DNA of 64,000 bases from Capillidium heterosporum. Taxonomy: Eukaryota > Entomophthoromycota > Entomophthoromycetes > Entomophthorales > Capillidiaceae. Shown here piece by piece: positions 1-13,012 of the stretch. The position numbers were made by a program, and so were the translations under genes. The DNA lies in contig WBMQ01000009.1 of the NCBI GenBank assembly GCA_016630905.1, forward strand, positions 868,001 through 932,000. Direction: 5' to 3'. Under the pieces are notes generated by a model. It searched no databases. It was not told where the DNA came from and saw only the letters and a list, made by a program, of their open reading frames with translations. The stretch's first letter is position 1. Every line of letters begins with the position of its first letter.

Positions 1-2432
1 TTTGTCAGTGCTTTCATCGTCCCACGTAGCTTTCATCTTCTGGATCTGACAGTATTGGTTGTAAACCTTGGAAGTGTCCGGTGGCGTCGAAGCGTAGTCG
101 GGAGACAGCGATAGAAGTAGCGCTTCCAGCTCTTGAATATACCGGCTTTTGAACTTGAGCTCGCTCAAGACGGTATCAAGATGTTCGTTTTTCTCCTTTT
201 GCTTACCCAGGACGCTCCACCTCTGAAGCTAAAAGAAATTAGGACTTATGTTAAAATAGAATAAAGTACCAAGTTTGGAGCATTGTTGTTGGAAATGTGA
301 ACAGACATCGGCCTAGACCTCTGCAAAACAATTAGTATAGTTCCATTGGATAAGCTACCTTGAAGACTTTATCCCCCATGGAATTTGAAGTGAGAATAAG
401 TTTGGTCAAATGGTCGATGCGTTCCTTGTATGCAGTTCTGGCCAAATTCAGTTCCATGACTTCCTCTTCATACTAAAAAGTTGAAACATAAGTTACTATA
501 CATTAAAATATAGTACCTTCTGATTCTTCTCCCTAAGATCTTCCAACTCACTGTCTTTAGCCTTCTCCATCTCCAAATTCGCTGCACTGAGTTTGGATTT
601 TAAGCTATTAATCTCACCCTGGTACTTTTGTAACAGGGCTTTGTCATCGACAATCTAGTAATAAAAGGCATTAGTGTTGAGCAGCGAATATATGTATACC
701 TTGTTAGTATGAGCCTTGGTGGTGATGGTTTTTATCCGAGAACCAAACTTCAAGGTATTCAGGGTGTCATAAACGTAAGATCCAGCAGAGTTAAAAGTAC
801 ATATGACACCGATGCGAGAATTTCCTGAGAGTGTGGTTTGCAGTATTCGAGTCAATTTGGAGTCTCGGAATGGAACGTGACTGCTTTAATATTAGCGTTT
901 AGTATAAGAATGATAGAGCTAGACTTACCTTTTACCCTCAGCCAATTTCGAAATTACAGTGCCTAGATTCAACAAACTAAAATTTAGAAATTAGTTTAAA
1001 GTCGAAACCTATAGATACCTTTTGTTTATAAACGCTGCTTCTTTACGACGATCTACATCGGTAGTGATCTTTTCAGAACCTGCCAAATCTATAAGGTTCT
1101 ATAAAATTCAAATTATTAACAAAATTTAGAAATATACTCAAATTACCAACTGAGAAAGTTTAACTCCATTTGTAGGCTCCTTCTTCCTTTGAAATGACAA
1201 CCCGCGCCTTTTATGGATTGAAGATAGCGTGGAACCTCCATTGTCACAGCTTTCTATAACCTATTTAGGTTAGCAACGGCATAAAAATTAAGCTTACTAT
1301 TTGGAAGATGGTGTGCGACCTTGAAGAGTGCTCATGATAGTCATTTGAAGCAACATGACGATTCGCTAGTAGAGTTAGTTATAAATAACAAATAAAACAA
1401 ACTTTCTCCTTGATCTATGATCTTCATGACTTGCTTAGGGCTTGTAACAATTTCTTCCTTCAGTGGTGCTACGTAGACACCCCTCTAAAAATAATTAATA
1501 TAAATATATAAATTAGGTTACTTGTCTATCTTCGTGGATTTTTAGATCTCCTGATTCTGGGGAAAGTAGGTCGCGTACAGTTTCATTATAGATTTCAATA
1601 TATGCTACACGAAGTAAGTATTCTTTCGAGTTCCCAGCCTATAAATGGAATTTAGCTTTCAAACATTGCTAACAATTTTACCCTTTTAATGTATTTGAAT
1701 ATATCATCAACAGCTTGCGGAATAATACCAGGGTCATCTTCGGTACCTAAATTCACAAAGTTAAAACAATACCTCTATAAGTATATACCTGTCTATTATG
1801 TAATATTTTTATATAATGGCATTTAATGTTTGCTAGAGATTTAATATATTACCATGGTCTAAATTATTGTTAGTCAAAATAAATTTAAAGCGTCAAGTTA
1901 CATAGGTTTTTCCGGATGATGTCTGACCGTAGGCAAAAAGAGTTCCTTGAAAAGTTTTAGCAATACTGCTAGCTGTAATTCAATTTACCATTATAACCAT
2001 CCATGGCTGAGCTAAATAAATGCACTGTTTTAGAATAAAAAGAGAATTTAAATGCTTACTGAACGATACTCCTACCAAAATCTTCATAAAGCTCAATGTT
2101 ATTATTCCCGGTAAATGTCAAGTCTAATAATTTATAGATACAATTTATAAAGTAAGTAAAAGGAAATGTCAAAAATGCTGACCATAGTTTGCACTGAAAG
2201 CATGCTTTTTAAACTTCTCGCAGTATTTGCTATCCAATTTGATGGTGAAGGGTTCGACATGCCAAGGGGATGAACTACTATCCACAGTATCGGCGCGTGC
2301 TGGTTTCATCCTAACTGCAACTTTGACTAGCTCCGATTTGCCATCCTTATCTCCACCATTCCTCTCGTGGTGTGGTGTTGGTGATTTTATTACTCTTCGT
2401 AGTCGATCCATTGCTAGCTGGGCCTGGCTCAT
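1..2432 (-). CDS. Kinesin motor protein, kinesin-7 (CENP-E/Kip2)-like, 3' part cut off by window edge
   Basis: Microtubule motor ATPase. Reading the minus strand through about a dozen short GT-AG introns gives a continuous N-terminal motor domain: KVAVRMKPAR, the P-loop GQTSSGKTYT, PGIIPQAVDDIFKYI, IEIYNETVRDLL, switch I HEHSSRSH, switch II DLAGSEK, and HVPFRDSKLTRILQ. A charged coiled coil follows and runs off the left edge. The PGIIPQAVDDIF segment and the N-terminal motor resemble the kinesin-7 group; that subfamily call is inference. The start is taken as the ATG at 2432, about 15 residues before the motor strand; an upstream exon cannot be excluded. In switch I the usual Asn before the SSRSH core is replaced by HEH. 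Between the P-loop exon and the PGIIP exon, two tiny exons (ACCATG at 1853-1858 and ACAG at about 1789-1792) are needed to keep the frame and give TYTMTGTED. Confidence 0.9.
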
Positions 2433-3183
2433 CCTCTTCTTCAACTTAGTTCTTGCAACCTCACTAATCTTGTATAAATAAACCTATCCAATTTCTAAAT
2501 GGTGGCGTCCAGTTGCCAAGTATAAATTATTCTAAAAATTGAGAATGAATTAGTTGCATCACACTTGATAGAAAACATTTTTGAGATGGGCGTATAAAAT
2601 CTCCAAGCTCAAAGGAAAATAGGGGACTTTAGTCTGGGCTTGCTAAAAGGGATGGGTGGGAACCTTGAGGCGGGGAAGTCAAGGATATAGTACAAATGCT
2701 AAGTTTGTTGGTTTTTAAGCTACCTTGGTGTCTTATTGCAGATAATATACCTTACTAACAATAGCTTATGTATAAACATATAATAATTGTTTCCCGAAAC
2801 CAAATAGCTATAACTAATGCATACTATCAATGATATAGGGTATCGAACGATGCTTGAATGTAAGATAAAGTGGAAAATTAATTGTAAAAACATTCATATG
2901 CAGTATTAGTTAAAAATATCTTTCAAACAGCTTATTAACTACATATATAACAAAGTATATGTATTCCATTTAGAACTCATACTTATAGCTTTTCTTCAGG
3001 ATTTACCATGATACATTCAATGCTTTGAAACATGTTTTTTGCCATGGTTTAGTCTTCGGTTTGGGAAAAGTGGAGTTGACTAAACCAAAACGTAGATAAC
3101 TATATGTTGTCACTAAGGCACCCCTGCATTACAAATATGGTGGTAGTGTCCTGTAAAAAGACTAGTCAAAAAATCATTACGAA
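2433..3183. other. Intergenic, no gene seen
   Basis: AT-rich spacer between the kinesin start and the first AKR relic. A short GC-richer patch at about 2620-2690 (GGGATGGGTGGGAACC) lies upstream of the kinesin; I see no reading frame in it. Confidence 0.5.
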
Positions 3184-4100
3184 GCATCGCCTACCAAGCA
3201 AACCACTTTAAAGACTCTTCAGCAAGATAGAAATGATCCTCAAGTCTCTTCAATCGGATTAAGATGTATAAGTATGAATACCTTCCAAGGCCTAACTAAC
3301 GATGAATAGAGTTTTACAATTTTGAATAGAACTATCGATCTAGTATACATCTTTTGGGATACTCTTATAAGTATTTATCTTCAAGTTATGTACTAAGATT
3401 GCTTAGGATTTCTATGGGTTTGACGCCAACAAAGCCTTACTGGCTAAAGCGTTGAAGAAAAAAGACAAAGTTTCCTCATGTACCAAATATTCCACATATA
3501 TCAATCTTGAAACCAAACAGCTTTCAGTCTGTGGAGACGGAAATTGTAATCTCAAGGTATATCAAGCTAGCTTAGATCACTTTATTATTGGAATCATCGT
3601 TATGTACTGCCGGTATCATGTCAATCTTATCGTTCTTATCAAAGAGATGGTAGGGACTATGGTCAAACTCGTCCAACAAGGAAAGATTGAATACAGTGAG
3701 TTTTCAGAATGTAGTCCAGCTCTTTTGAGCTTTCTATCAAAACCAATGGACTACTTGAAGTTTCAGCTGCCACCAATTTCCCTTTTAATAATGGCTTCTT
3801 AGCCAAAAAGGTGGTTATATGCAACTGCCATCCACTACTACCGTAAAACTTGTCAATCTAGGACGATTGAGAAGAACCTCAATCATAGCATGAAACGGAT
3901 GAGCCGATCAAATCTAAAAGCATCGATGCTTCCTAACTCTACTCCAGCCGGATACTTGCTCAAATAAATTTTATTTCGATTTATATATAGCCTATTTCTT
4001 TTAGAGTAAGGATTTCGTCTCCATACTCAATACTTGAAGCATCACTTAGAGGAAAACATGACTTTTACCAATATGGTTGTTTTTAAAAATGAAAATCATC
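3184..4100 (+). pseudogene. Decayed aldo-keto reductase (YakC-like), copy B
   Basis: This aligns by eye along its whole length with the intact AKR at 4691-5783. It holds the first-exon end FWDT (as TTTTGGGATACT), the LVQQGK segment, a degenerate YLEEN near 4050 and intron-like breaks in the same places. The start codon has become ATC-like, the frame has several stops and shifts, and the catalytic-His region reads YCRYHV. The longest surviving frame is 3452-3802. It is the product of a local duplication in the same orientation as copy A. Confidence 0.8.
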
Positions 4101-4648
4101 AGGTACGTTCCTTAAAGATGTTGAAGTTAAAGGCGGCTCTTAGGATAATGTTTTTTTGCTGTCGTCAACTCCTGATCTATAAATATAGGCTGTTGATAAT
4201 TTGAATACATTTATATTCAGTTGTTTGTTTTTAAAGTATGTGTAGCTACTAGAGCTCGACTGTAAATTACAGAACTTTTTATTTTTATAAACTTTAGATT
4301 TAATTTCAACATGCTGGAATTGTTTTATCTTTGAAAGCCATCAGTACTTGTAGATATATATATATGTGTGCTAAGCTTTGATTTTTCATGGACTGGTCGC
4401 CACTTTATTATTACCTCTAACACATCCTATTCAATATTTGACCCAATTAACAACCCAGGTCACGCATTTGCTGCTTGCCATATTTAACACTATAAAAAGT
4501 AAGCATATACATCAAATATTAGAACTTTGCCAAAAGGTATTGATATAATTACTATCGGCTTTAACTGCCCTTAAAAGTCTGAATCAAACTAAAACCCATA
4601 AATACTGAACTGAAACCAATATTCTAAACCTGTCTCCAAAAGCAAATG

Positions 4649-4655
4649 TATAAAA
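4649..4655 (+). promoter_or_regulatory. TATA-like box upstream of AKR copy A
   Basis: TATAAAA 36 nt before the ATG at 4691. Position and sequence fit a TATA element, but the spacing is short for one unless the leader is very short. Confidence 0.35.
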
Positions 4656-4690
4656 TGTGAAAATCAGGATAGCTAGAGTATAAACTTCTA

Positions 4691-5783
4691 ATGTCGCCAA
4701 CAAAACAGACAAATTTAAAGCTGCGTTCACTCGGTAAAGACGGACCTTTAGTGTCCTGTATAGGGCTGGGATGCATGGGTATGAGTTTCAACTATGGACC
4801 CACAGACGAAAAAGAGAACCTTAAAGTTCTAAATCGAGCTTTGGACCTAGGATGTACCTTTTGGGATACAGCAGTAAGTATATGCATAGTAAGGATAAAC
4901 ACTAACGGTTGAATAGGATGTATATGCGAACGGGTCCAACGAGAAACTGCTGTCTAAAGTTTTGAAAGAGCGAAGAGATGAAGTATTCCTATGCACCAAA
5001 TTTGCCCTGCATATCGATCCGCATACTAAACAGTATTCGTTACGAGGGGATAGGGAGTATGTCCTCAAGGCATGCCAGGATAGTTTGGATCGACTTGGCA
5101 TCGAAACCATAGACCTGTACTATCAGCATCGTGTCGACCCTAAAACTCCAATTGAAGAGACGGTAGGAGCTATGGCTGAACTTGTCCAACAAGGAAAAGT
5201 TCGATATATTGGATTGTCAGAATGTAGTGCTGAAACTTTAAGACGTGCCTACAAAGTTCACCCTATCGCTGCAGTTCAAATTGAGTATAGTCCTTGGGAG
5301 GTCTTTATCGAAACCAACGGTTTACTTGAAGCTTGCCGTGAGCTTGGAGTTTCCATCATTGCCTACTCTCCCTTAGGTCGTGGCTTCCTAACTGGTAAAT
5401 TGGAAGTCAATAAACTGGCACCTGATGACTACCGTAAAACTATGCAACCTAAGATGGAGGAAAAGAATATTGACCACAACCTCAAGCTGGTCCGGAAGTT
5501 GGACGAGTTAGCTAAAGCTAAAAATATCAAAGCTTCTCAGCTTTGTATCAGTTGGGTGCTTTCCCAGGTAAATTCTATACATATTTTCGTAGTTAATAAA
5601 GTTTAGGGAGAAGATTTCATACCTATCCCTGGTACCAAAAAGATGGACTACTTGGAAGAAAATATAGCTTCGGCAAATGTCGTCATTACAAAAGAAGAGA
5701 ACCTTCAAATTCGATCGCTGGTTAAAGAAGCTGATATAAGAGGAGAGCGCTACTGTAAACTTGCTATGACAGTTATTGAATGA
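4691..5783 (+). CDS. Aldo-keto reductase, YakC/AKR13-like, copy A (336 aa, intact)
   Basis: NADPH-dependent oxidoreductase of the (beta/alpha)8 aldo-keto reductase fold; the substrate cannot be read from sequence. Three exons: 4691-4873, 4917-5567 and 5607-5783, with introns of 43 and 39 nt. The spliced frame gives 336 aa, the normal family length. The catalytic tetrad is complete: Asp59 and Tyr64 (DTADVY, created by the first splice), Lys89 (CTK) and His132 (YYQH). The C-terminal NADP 2'-phosphate loop GTKK...YLEEN is present in exon 3. It is flanked on both sides by decayed copies in the same orientation, and two further full copies lie at 40.1-41.2 and 48.4-49.5 kb. Intron positions are the same in all intact copies. 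Confidence 0.93.
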
Positions 5784-6307
5784 TAGACATCTTGTAAATA
5801 AAGATTCCTTTCACTACATTATCTAATCCAAATGGGTATACATTTAAATTGACTATTAGATTATTAAAATTATAAAGGTGAGGCTGAAAACTCTATAGTA
5901 TACTAAAAAACATTAGTGCTCTGTCATTTAAAAATGTAAAAAATATACATTTACAAGAGTAAAGCTTGATCACTATTCTTCAAATAGCTTACATAGGTTT
6001 TTAAATTAAACTTGTGAGAAATCAACCAAATTTTCGAATCAGAGATATATTTTTTAATAAATAATCAACAGCTCCGAAATATACATATACGAATTACTTG
6101 GTAGTTTTTATCAACTAGGTTAACCTACTTCAGCTATACATATCTACAAAATTTTATCAAATGTATAAAAGCAACGTTTAACATCCTGTAGCTCGAAAGA
6201 TTTCATTCCAATCAAATTTGATTAGTTTAGGAGGTAAACGCAGTTAGATAAAATGGTGTGAACATATATATATTGTTGTTAAGAGTCCTAATGATATGAA
6301 GAGAGAC
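5784..6307. other. Intergenic, no gene seen
   Basis: AT-rich spacer between AKR copy A and relic C. The stretch near 6165 (ATGTATAAAAGC) may be the remains of the relic's promoter. Confidence 0.5.
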
Positions 6308-7396
6308 GGCGTCAACCTTCATTTGATTAAATTTAAACTAAACGAATCTTTTAAAGATCTGTCAATTAGGTAGAAATGATTCATAGGTTTCCTCCATTGA
6401 ACTAGGGTGCATGAATATGAGCTACGCCTATAGTCCAGCCAATGAAAAGATGTCTCGAGGTTCTCAGCAAAGTTATTGAATTGGGATCTACTTTTTAGGA
6501 CACGTTTGCAAGCATTCTATCTCATATATATTGGAACTTTACTTTAGGATTGCTATAGGACTGGTATCAATGAAACCTTGTCAAAGTTTTAAAGGGTAAG
6601 GAGAATAAAATCTTTTTGGATATCAAGCTTGACATATACATGTGCCTCATATAAACAGTTCTCCGTCTGTAGGAACCGAAATTATGCCCTCAAAGCATGT
6701 TAGAATAACTTAGATCGTCTCAATATCAAGACTACAAACCTATACTACCAACACCATGTCGATTCAGACTCCTATCAAGGAAATCGTAGGTGCTACGGCT
6801 AAAATTGTCCAGCAAGATAAGGCTAGATGTCTTGAATTATCAAAGTACAGTGCTGAAATTTTAAGACACGTCTACAAAGTTCATCTCATCACTACTATTC
6901 AGATGGAATACAGCCTTTGGGAAACTTTCATCAAAACTAATAGTTTACTCAAAATTTATCATAAACTTGGAGCTACCATCGTCACATACTCCTTAAATCG
7001 CGGATTCCTAGCTGGTAAATTGAAAGTCGACAAGTTGGCATCCAATGATTTCCGTACTACTAAACAGCTTAAGATAATTGGGGAGAACTTGGACCACAAT
7101 TCGAGGCTGGTTACCAAGTTATATGCATTAGCTAAAGCCAAAGGCGTCAAAGCCTCACAGTTGTGCATCAATTGGACACTTGCTCAAGTAAATTGGGTTG
7201 TATTTAAAGGATTAACAAATTTTAAGGGAATGAAACTATATCCATCCTTGATACGAAGATGGAGTACTTTGAAAAGAATTTCGCTTTGGCAGGCATCGCC
7301 ATCACTGAGGAGGATCGTTAGGTTTTTGCTTTAGATAATGCGGTTGATGTAAAGGAGAGCGCTACTGTAAGTTTTCTATGGTATATATTGAAGGAT
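6308..7396 (+). pseudogene. Decayed aldo-keto reductase, copy C
   Basis: Full-length but broken relative of copy A. The GCMGMS-like first exon, the YYQHHV region (6747-6760), TPIKEIVGA, the LKVDKLAS segment, a [10 protein letters not shown]-like segment (7141-7170) and the final GGAGAGCGCTACTG block are all recognisable in the right order. In-frame stops and shifts break it (for example at the first-exon FWDT, now TTTTTAGGACAC). The 6756-7334 frame is still open for 192 codons, so decay is moderate and less advanced than in copy B. Confidence 0.85.
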
Positions 7397-7749
7397 AAAT
7401 GGATGAAAATAAATTTTCAAGTTGATTACATTGCTCAAATTTTAACTGAAGTTCTTTTAAAATAGTTATATTTATGAGCAAAGTCTTTACGTTAGAATTT
7501 ATATAGTTAGTATGTGTTATATATACAAGTATCATCTCATCATTAGTACATGTCATTTTGTAACTACTAAATATATATGAATGCTGTCATGCAAAACTAA
7601 ATTGTAAAGGTAAAGGGCATCTGTAAGATGATACGGATTCTACACTCATATAAAAATTATGAGCTTTTAAGATGAAAATATATTTTAGAAAACTAAGTTT
7701 ATACTAGATCATCTCGCAAACTTTGTGATTACAACAGCTACCTCTACAC
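7397..7749. other. Intergenic between convergent AKR relic and BNA6
   Basis: AT-rich 3'-3' spacer; only short open frames without family features. Confidence 0.5.
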
Positions 7750-8888
<1,139 letters not shown>

Positions 8889-11379
8889 TTCTTTTAGTCT
8901 TGTTCGATAACTTGAAGTTGAGTTTTTCGGCTTTGACAAACTTTATACGATTCGGATCTAAAACTCTTAGGCTGAATTGTTCGCTTAAAATAGTAATCAT
9001 TCGACCGAACTTTTAACTTGGCTTAAATAGATTGTAAACTTTGGAAGCTAATTTCAAAATTTTATTAGTTTAACTTACTTAAGCTAAATATTGAGGAATT
9101 ATCTGCTGAATTTTGTAATGATTCCAAGTGGAATCTACAAACTATAGTAAGGATTCCTCAGGTATTTCCAAACGATGTAAATAAAGTCAAGTTAGATAAG
9201 GTTATAAACATGTCCTCAAATATTGCCTTTACAGTATAGATTGAAATAAGGCTATGTAAAATTTTCGTATCTATACTAAATGCTATCATAGTCGATGTAT
9301 ATTGAAATATATATAAAGTTTGGATGGAAGTTGTAAAGCTTTAGCACACATCTTCAAATATCATTTTGATAGGTATAATTAAAGTCACCTCTACAAAACT
9401 TTAATTGAAAGTTGCGAGGAAATCCTTAGGCCCAAATAACATGTACACAAGTAAAAAATGTACGGTAAGTAGAGGCGATGCTTCAACTTGGTCTTTAAAT
9501 ATGTGACTAACATTTATAGCGGTGGCCGGAGCTATAAAAATTATATAGCCTAAATTCAGTACTACACAAACACTTTTCCCATTAGATTTATCCAAAAGTT
9601 GATGGGAAAGGAAGGCATTCAAAAATACTAAAGTTTAAAGTCAAGTAATTATTGAAAGCATGCTGGTTGTACAGTAGTCTTACAAAGTACAGCTACAATT
9701 CACAATTTTTGGGAGCACTAGAGTTTGTAAACTTTCTATATAAGACTTGAGTAGCTACTCAAATGAGATTTTATCACCTTTGCATATTCGATGGTTGGTA
9801 GAGATTCTATATACTTACTTTTAAGAATGCAGGAAGATTGAAAAACCTACGTTCTAAGATGATATCCTATGAAGCATGTACTAAAAGCACACATTCAAAT
9901 ATATTGACTATTTCTTGATGTTTGTAATAGTAGTCGTATCTTTTGAATTTTCAATATAGCTGCTACATAATATTTCCAAGGCCAATTTTGATGTTACGAT
10001 TTAGTTAGTGTATATTTAAAGCACAGCTATGCAAAGACTTGAGTGTAAATATAACCACATGTTTTGTATTTCCACTTTATTCAAGGAGAAACTTCCTGTT
10101 TATGGAAGAGTTATCAGTTGTTTTGGAAGTTGGGTTTTGTAACAACCAGAGTTAAAATTTTTACTACTAGGCTATAAATCGACTTTGCTTATTTATTCTC
10201 TCGTACTACTACTTTACCAACACCTTCTCTGTCAATATCCCAATTAGTAATCATTTTTAGTTACGAACCTGTTCCATCTCCTAGAATTTAACTGATTACC
10301 TTAAATTCTACTCTCACTTAACTATGAAGATGGATAAACTTACGCTTAAGCTAGCTATTATAAAGCACTATATGTATTTAAATCCTCTGATTGTTATAAA
10401 AAGCTCCTGTCTTGACAATATTTCACCTTGCTATTTCTAGCTGTTACTCACCTCCTGATCCCATTCCTTAGCCATAGCTGTTTCTAACAGCCTGATTCCG
10501 TTCCCTAATCTACGAATAAAATCTTATTCCTAGTAAGTCTTTTAGTTATTGGATAGTACAAATATGTGATTCGACTTTTATGCCCTCTCAGTTCACTCCG
10601 TTCAAACTTTCTTCGCTTCCCTTTGGACTTACCTTTGTGTAATTCATATTACCAATGCAGTGGTCGGTATTGGTTCTACTATCCCGACCTACTCTATCAT
10701 ACACTTCCATTATGATACCATCATTAGTTAAATCTAACAACATAATTCTGGATCTTACACATACCTACTTCTTCAAATCTAAGCATGTGTTCATATCTAT
10801 TGTCGAACTAGAGATTATATTTGATGGTATATCCAGTGGTTTTAACTATAAGCATATTTATCTTGCAATATTTGAAGACTATCGATAATTATAAATTCCT
10901 ACTAAACTACTGGTCATAAATTTGGCTGCTGTTTGATATTTTGAATGAATTACTTTGGGAATTTTAGCACTAAACTGTACTATTAGTTACATATTTCCTT
11001 TTACATCAAAGGAATTGAGCATAGATTTTATATGGCATCCATTCTAGGGTTAAATTCCTATTTGCAAAGCAACTTCGAATGTAAAAATAGCGCAGCAAAT
11101 TTATATTGAATAGTTTAAGGAGATAATAGGCTTTGTAACACGTATATAAATCCATAATTTGCAAAGTTGAGCTGCGCATTTCAATATAATTCAAGTCAAA
11201 ATGTTTTTTGAATCAATTTCACCTTGCTCTTGACCTTTCACTTCCTCTGTATAGCATACACAGCGTGGAGAAAGTAAAATCGCTACGCCCATCTGCTCAA
11301 ATCTTTTTCTAAGAGGATCTGTGGTGAACACTACCAAGTACTCAGACGTTAATATAAACTACTTCACCAGTGTAAACTC
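8889..11379. other. Long intergenic region, no gene supported
   Basis: About 2.5 kb upstream of BNA6. A pyrimidine-rich stretch (10180-10720) contains a 77-codon plus-strand frame at 10655 and nothing recognisable; it may be old coding debris. The last 150 nt lead into the orphan ORF at 11380. Confidence 0.4.
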
Positions 11380-11943
11380 ATGGTACGAACCAACCCAGTT
11401 TCACTTAAACTGAAGAAAAAAGTATCCAACAACAAACTATCTCCCATCTCAGTAGCAACATCTAGTAATAAGCTGACTTTTGCTCTGGAACCAACTACAA
11501 AATTCATGCAGTCTCTCCTTTTGGAGCAGGTCTCCAACACCAGACTGTCTTATACTTCCATAACAGCCTCTACTGTTAAGTTGTCTGCCACTTTGGCACT
11601 CACCACCACCAAACCATCCTTCCCTTCTAAACCAGCTCCCACTAAAAAAAGATCTCTTTTGGAATTAACTTCTATTAACAAGCGGCCTCACCTTTTTGTA
11701 TCCGATTCCATCAACAAGGAAGAAACCTCTGCCTCAGACCAAAGTTTGGACGACTTGCTCCAAAGCTTCAGTAAGCTTAAGTTGACTGGTAGCCCTGAAC
11801 TGCGGGTTAACTGGTTAGAGGACCTGAACTACCGATTTGGCACCATGAAAATTACAAATCGGTGCCATCCAAGCCTGTACACTCTTGATGAGGTTGTTCA
11901 AAGTATTGGCAAGATTTCCATTGGCGACGGCTCCAACCTTTGA
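11380..11943 (+). CDS. Hypothetical protein, Ser/Thr/Lys-rich, 187 aa, single exon
   Basis: I do not recognise a family. The frame is intron-free and long for this AT-rich region. It has no signal peptide or membrane segment. The first two thirds are low complexity: Ser/Thr-rich with short basic runs such as KLKKK and KKRSL. The last third is more ordered and acidic-amphipathic (LDDLLQSFSKLKL, then WLEDLNYRFGTMKI). Codon choice is more GC-rich than the flanks, which favours real coding. It stands alone in a gene-poor stretch. A disordered nuclear or regulatory protein is possible, but this is a guess; it could also be a relic that has kept its frame by chance. Confidence 0.5.
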   Translation: MVRTNPVSLKLKKKVSNNKLSPISVATSSNKLTFALEPTTKFMQSLLLEQVSNTRLSYTSITASTVKLSATLALTTTKPSFPSKPAPTKKRSLLELTSINKRPHLFVSDSINKEETSASDQSLDDLLQSFSKLKLTGSPELRVNWLEDLNYRFGTMKITNRCHPSLYTLDEVVQSIGKISIGDGSNL

Positions 11944-12987
11944 ATTTGCCACTCTTGGTAACAGTACATGTCTTTTTATATTTCTATTTGTAGTGGCTGT
12001 TAAAGCCTTTGAATTCCTACCTTTTGGACTCTATCTATATTATTTCTTTTATATTTCAATAAATTATTAGTAAGCTTAAAGTTAGCTTTATATATTTAGC
12101 ATTATTCGATTATATATTACTGTTGAGCTTTAAAATAATGCAATAAACATGTTTATTGATTTTATAGTAAGAGTTTTATATATTTTATACTTGTAGTGCT
12201 GATGTTAGATCGAAATAATTACCAAATACCTTTGGATCTTATCAGTAGCGGTGTATTGGTGATTCAAATATAAATATATAAACATGCTCATGAAGTTATT
12301 AAGATAAATTAGTATTAAAAGTTAACTTCATACCCAATTTATATTGTTTCATGCTTTTATACTATGGACATTTAAGTTAACTTTCAATAGACTGATATCA
12401 ACCCATTGATACTATCAATCACAGTTCCTTCAATCAAGCTTAAACGATGATATCCTAAGTCTACATAAGAGCTAAATCCATTTTCATAAATTTGATCCTT
12501 CTCTTTGTTTTCAACACATATCAAAAGAAAAGTTAGTTTATACGAAATAAAGTCCAACATGATGACCACTATGTATTGCTGCTTTTTAAAATATGTCTTC
12601 AGTTTGGGTAAAAGAATTTAATAATTTTAGTTGGAATATTTAACAAATAATTCAAAATATTGTTAATTTACTTAGGTACATATATCAAAGCTAACACAGA
12701 CAGTATCTATCGAAAAATATAGTTTTATTAAATAAGGGACTTATGTAGAACGAAGATCTAGGTAAATTTAATAGTATTATTTTCAACTATTAACTGAAAA
12801 CTTGGAACGTCAGTAAGTATATTAATGTAATATCTAGAAATAGCTATGCATTTGTAAGCCTTGCATGAAAGTCAAATATCGATAGGAATAAAGCTGATAC
12901 TTACTTAAATTTACTTATCTGTAAAGCTTTATATCCTGAATTAAGTATCTGATATAGGAGTCAACTCAATTCAAGTGGAAAAGTTGG

Positions 12988-13012
12988 TTTATATAGTTTT
13001 ATATAGTTTTAT
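12988..13012. repeat. Short tandem repeat, unit TTTTATATAG
   Basis: Two and a half copies of a 10-nt unit in an AT-rich spacer. No sign of function. Confidence 0.6.

Noticed and set aside
9401-9622. 73-codon minus-strand frame in the BNA6 upstream region
   Set aside because: Isolated, short, hydrophobic by chance, and without promoter or homology evidence.
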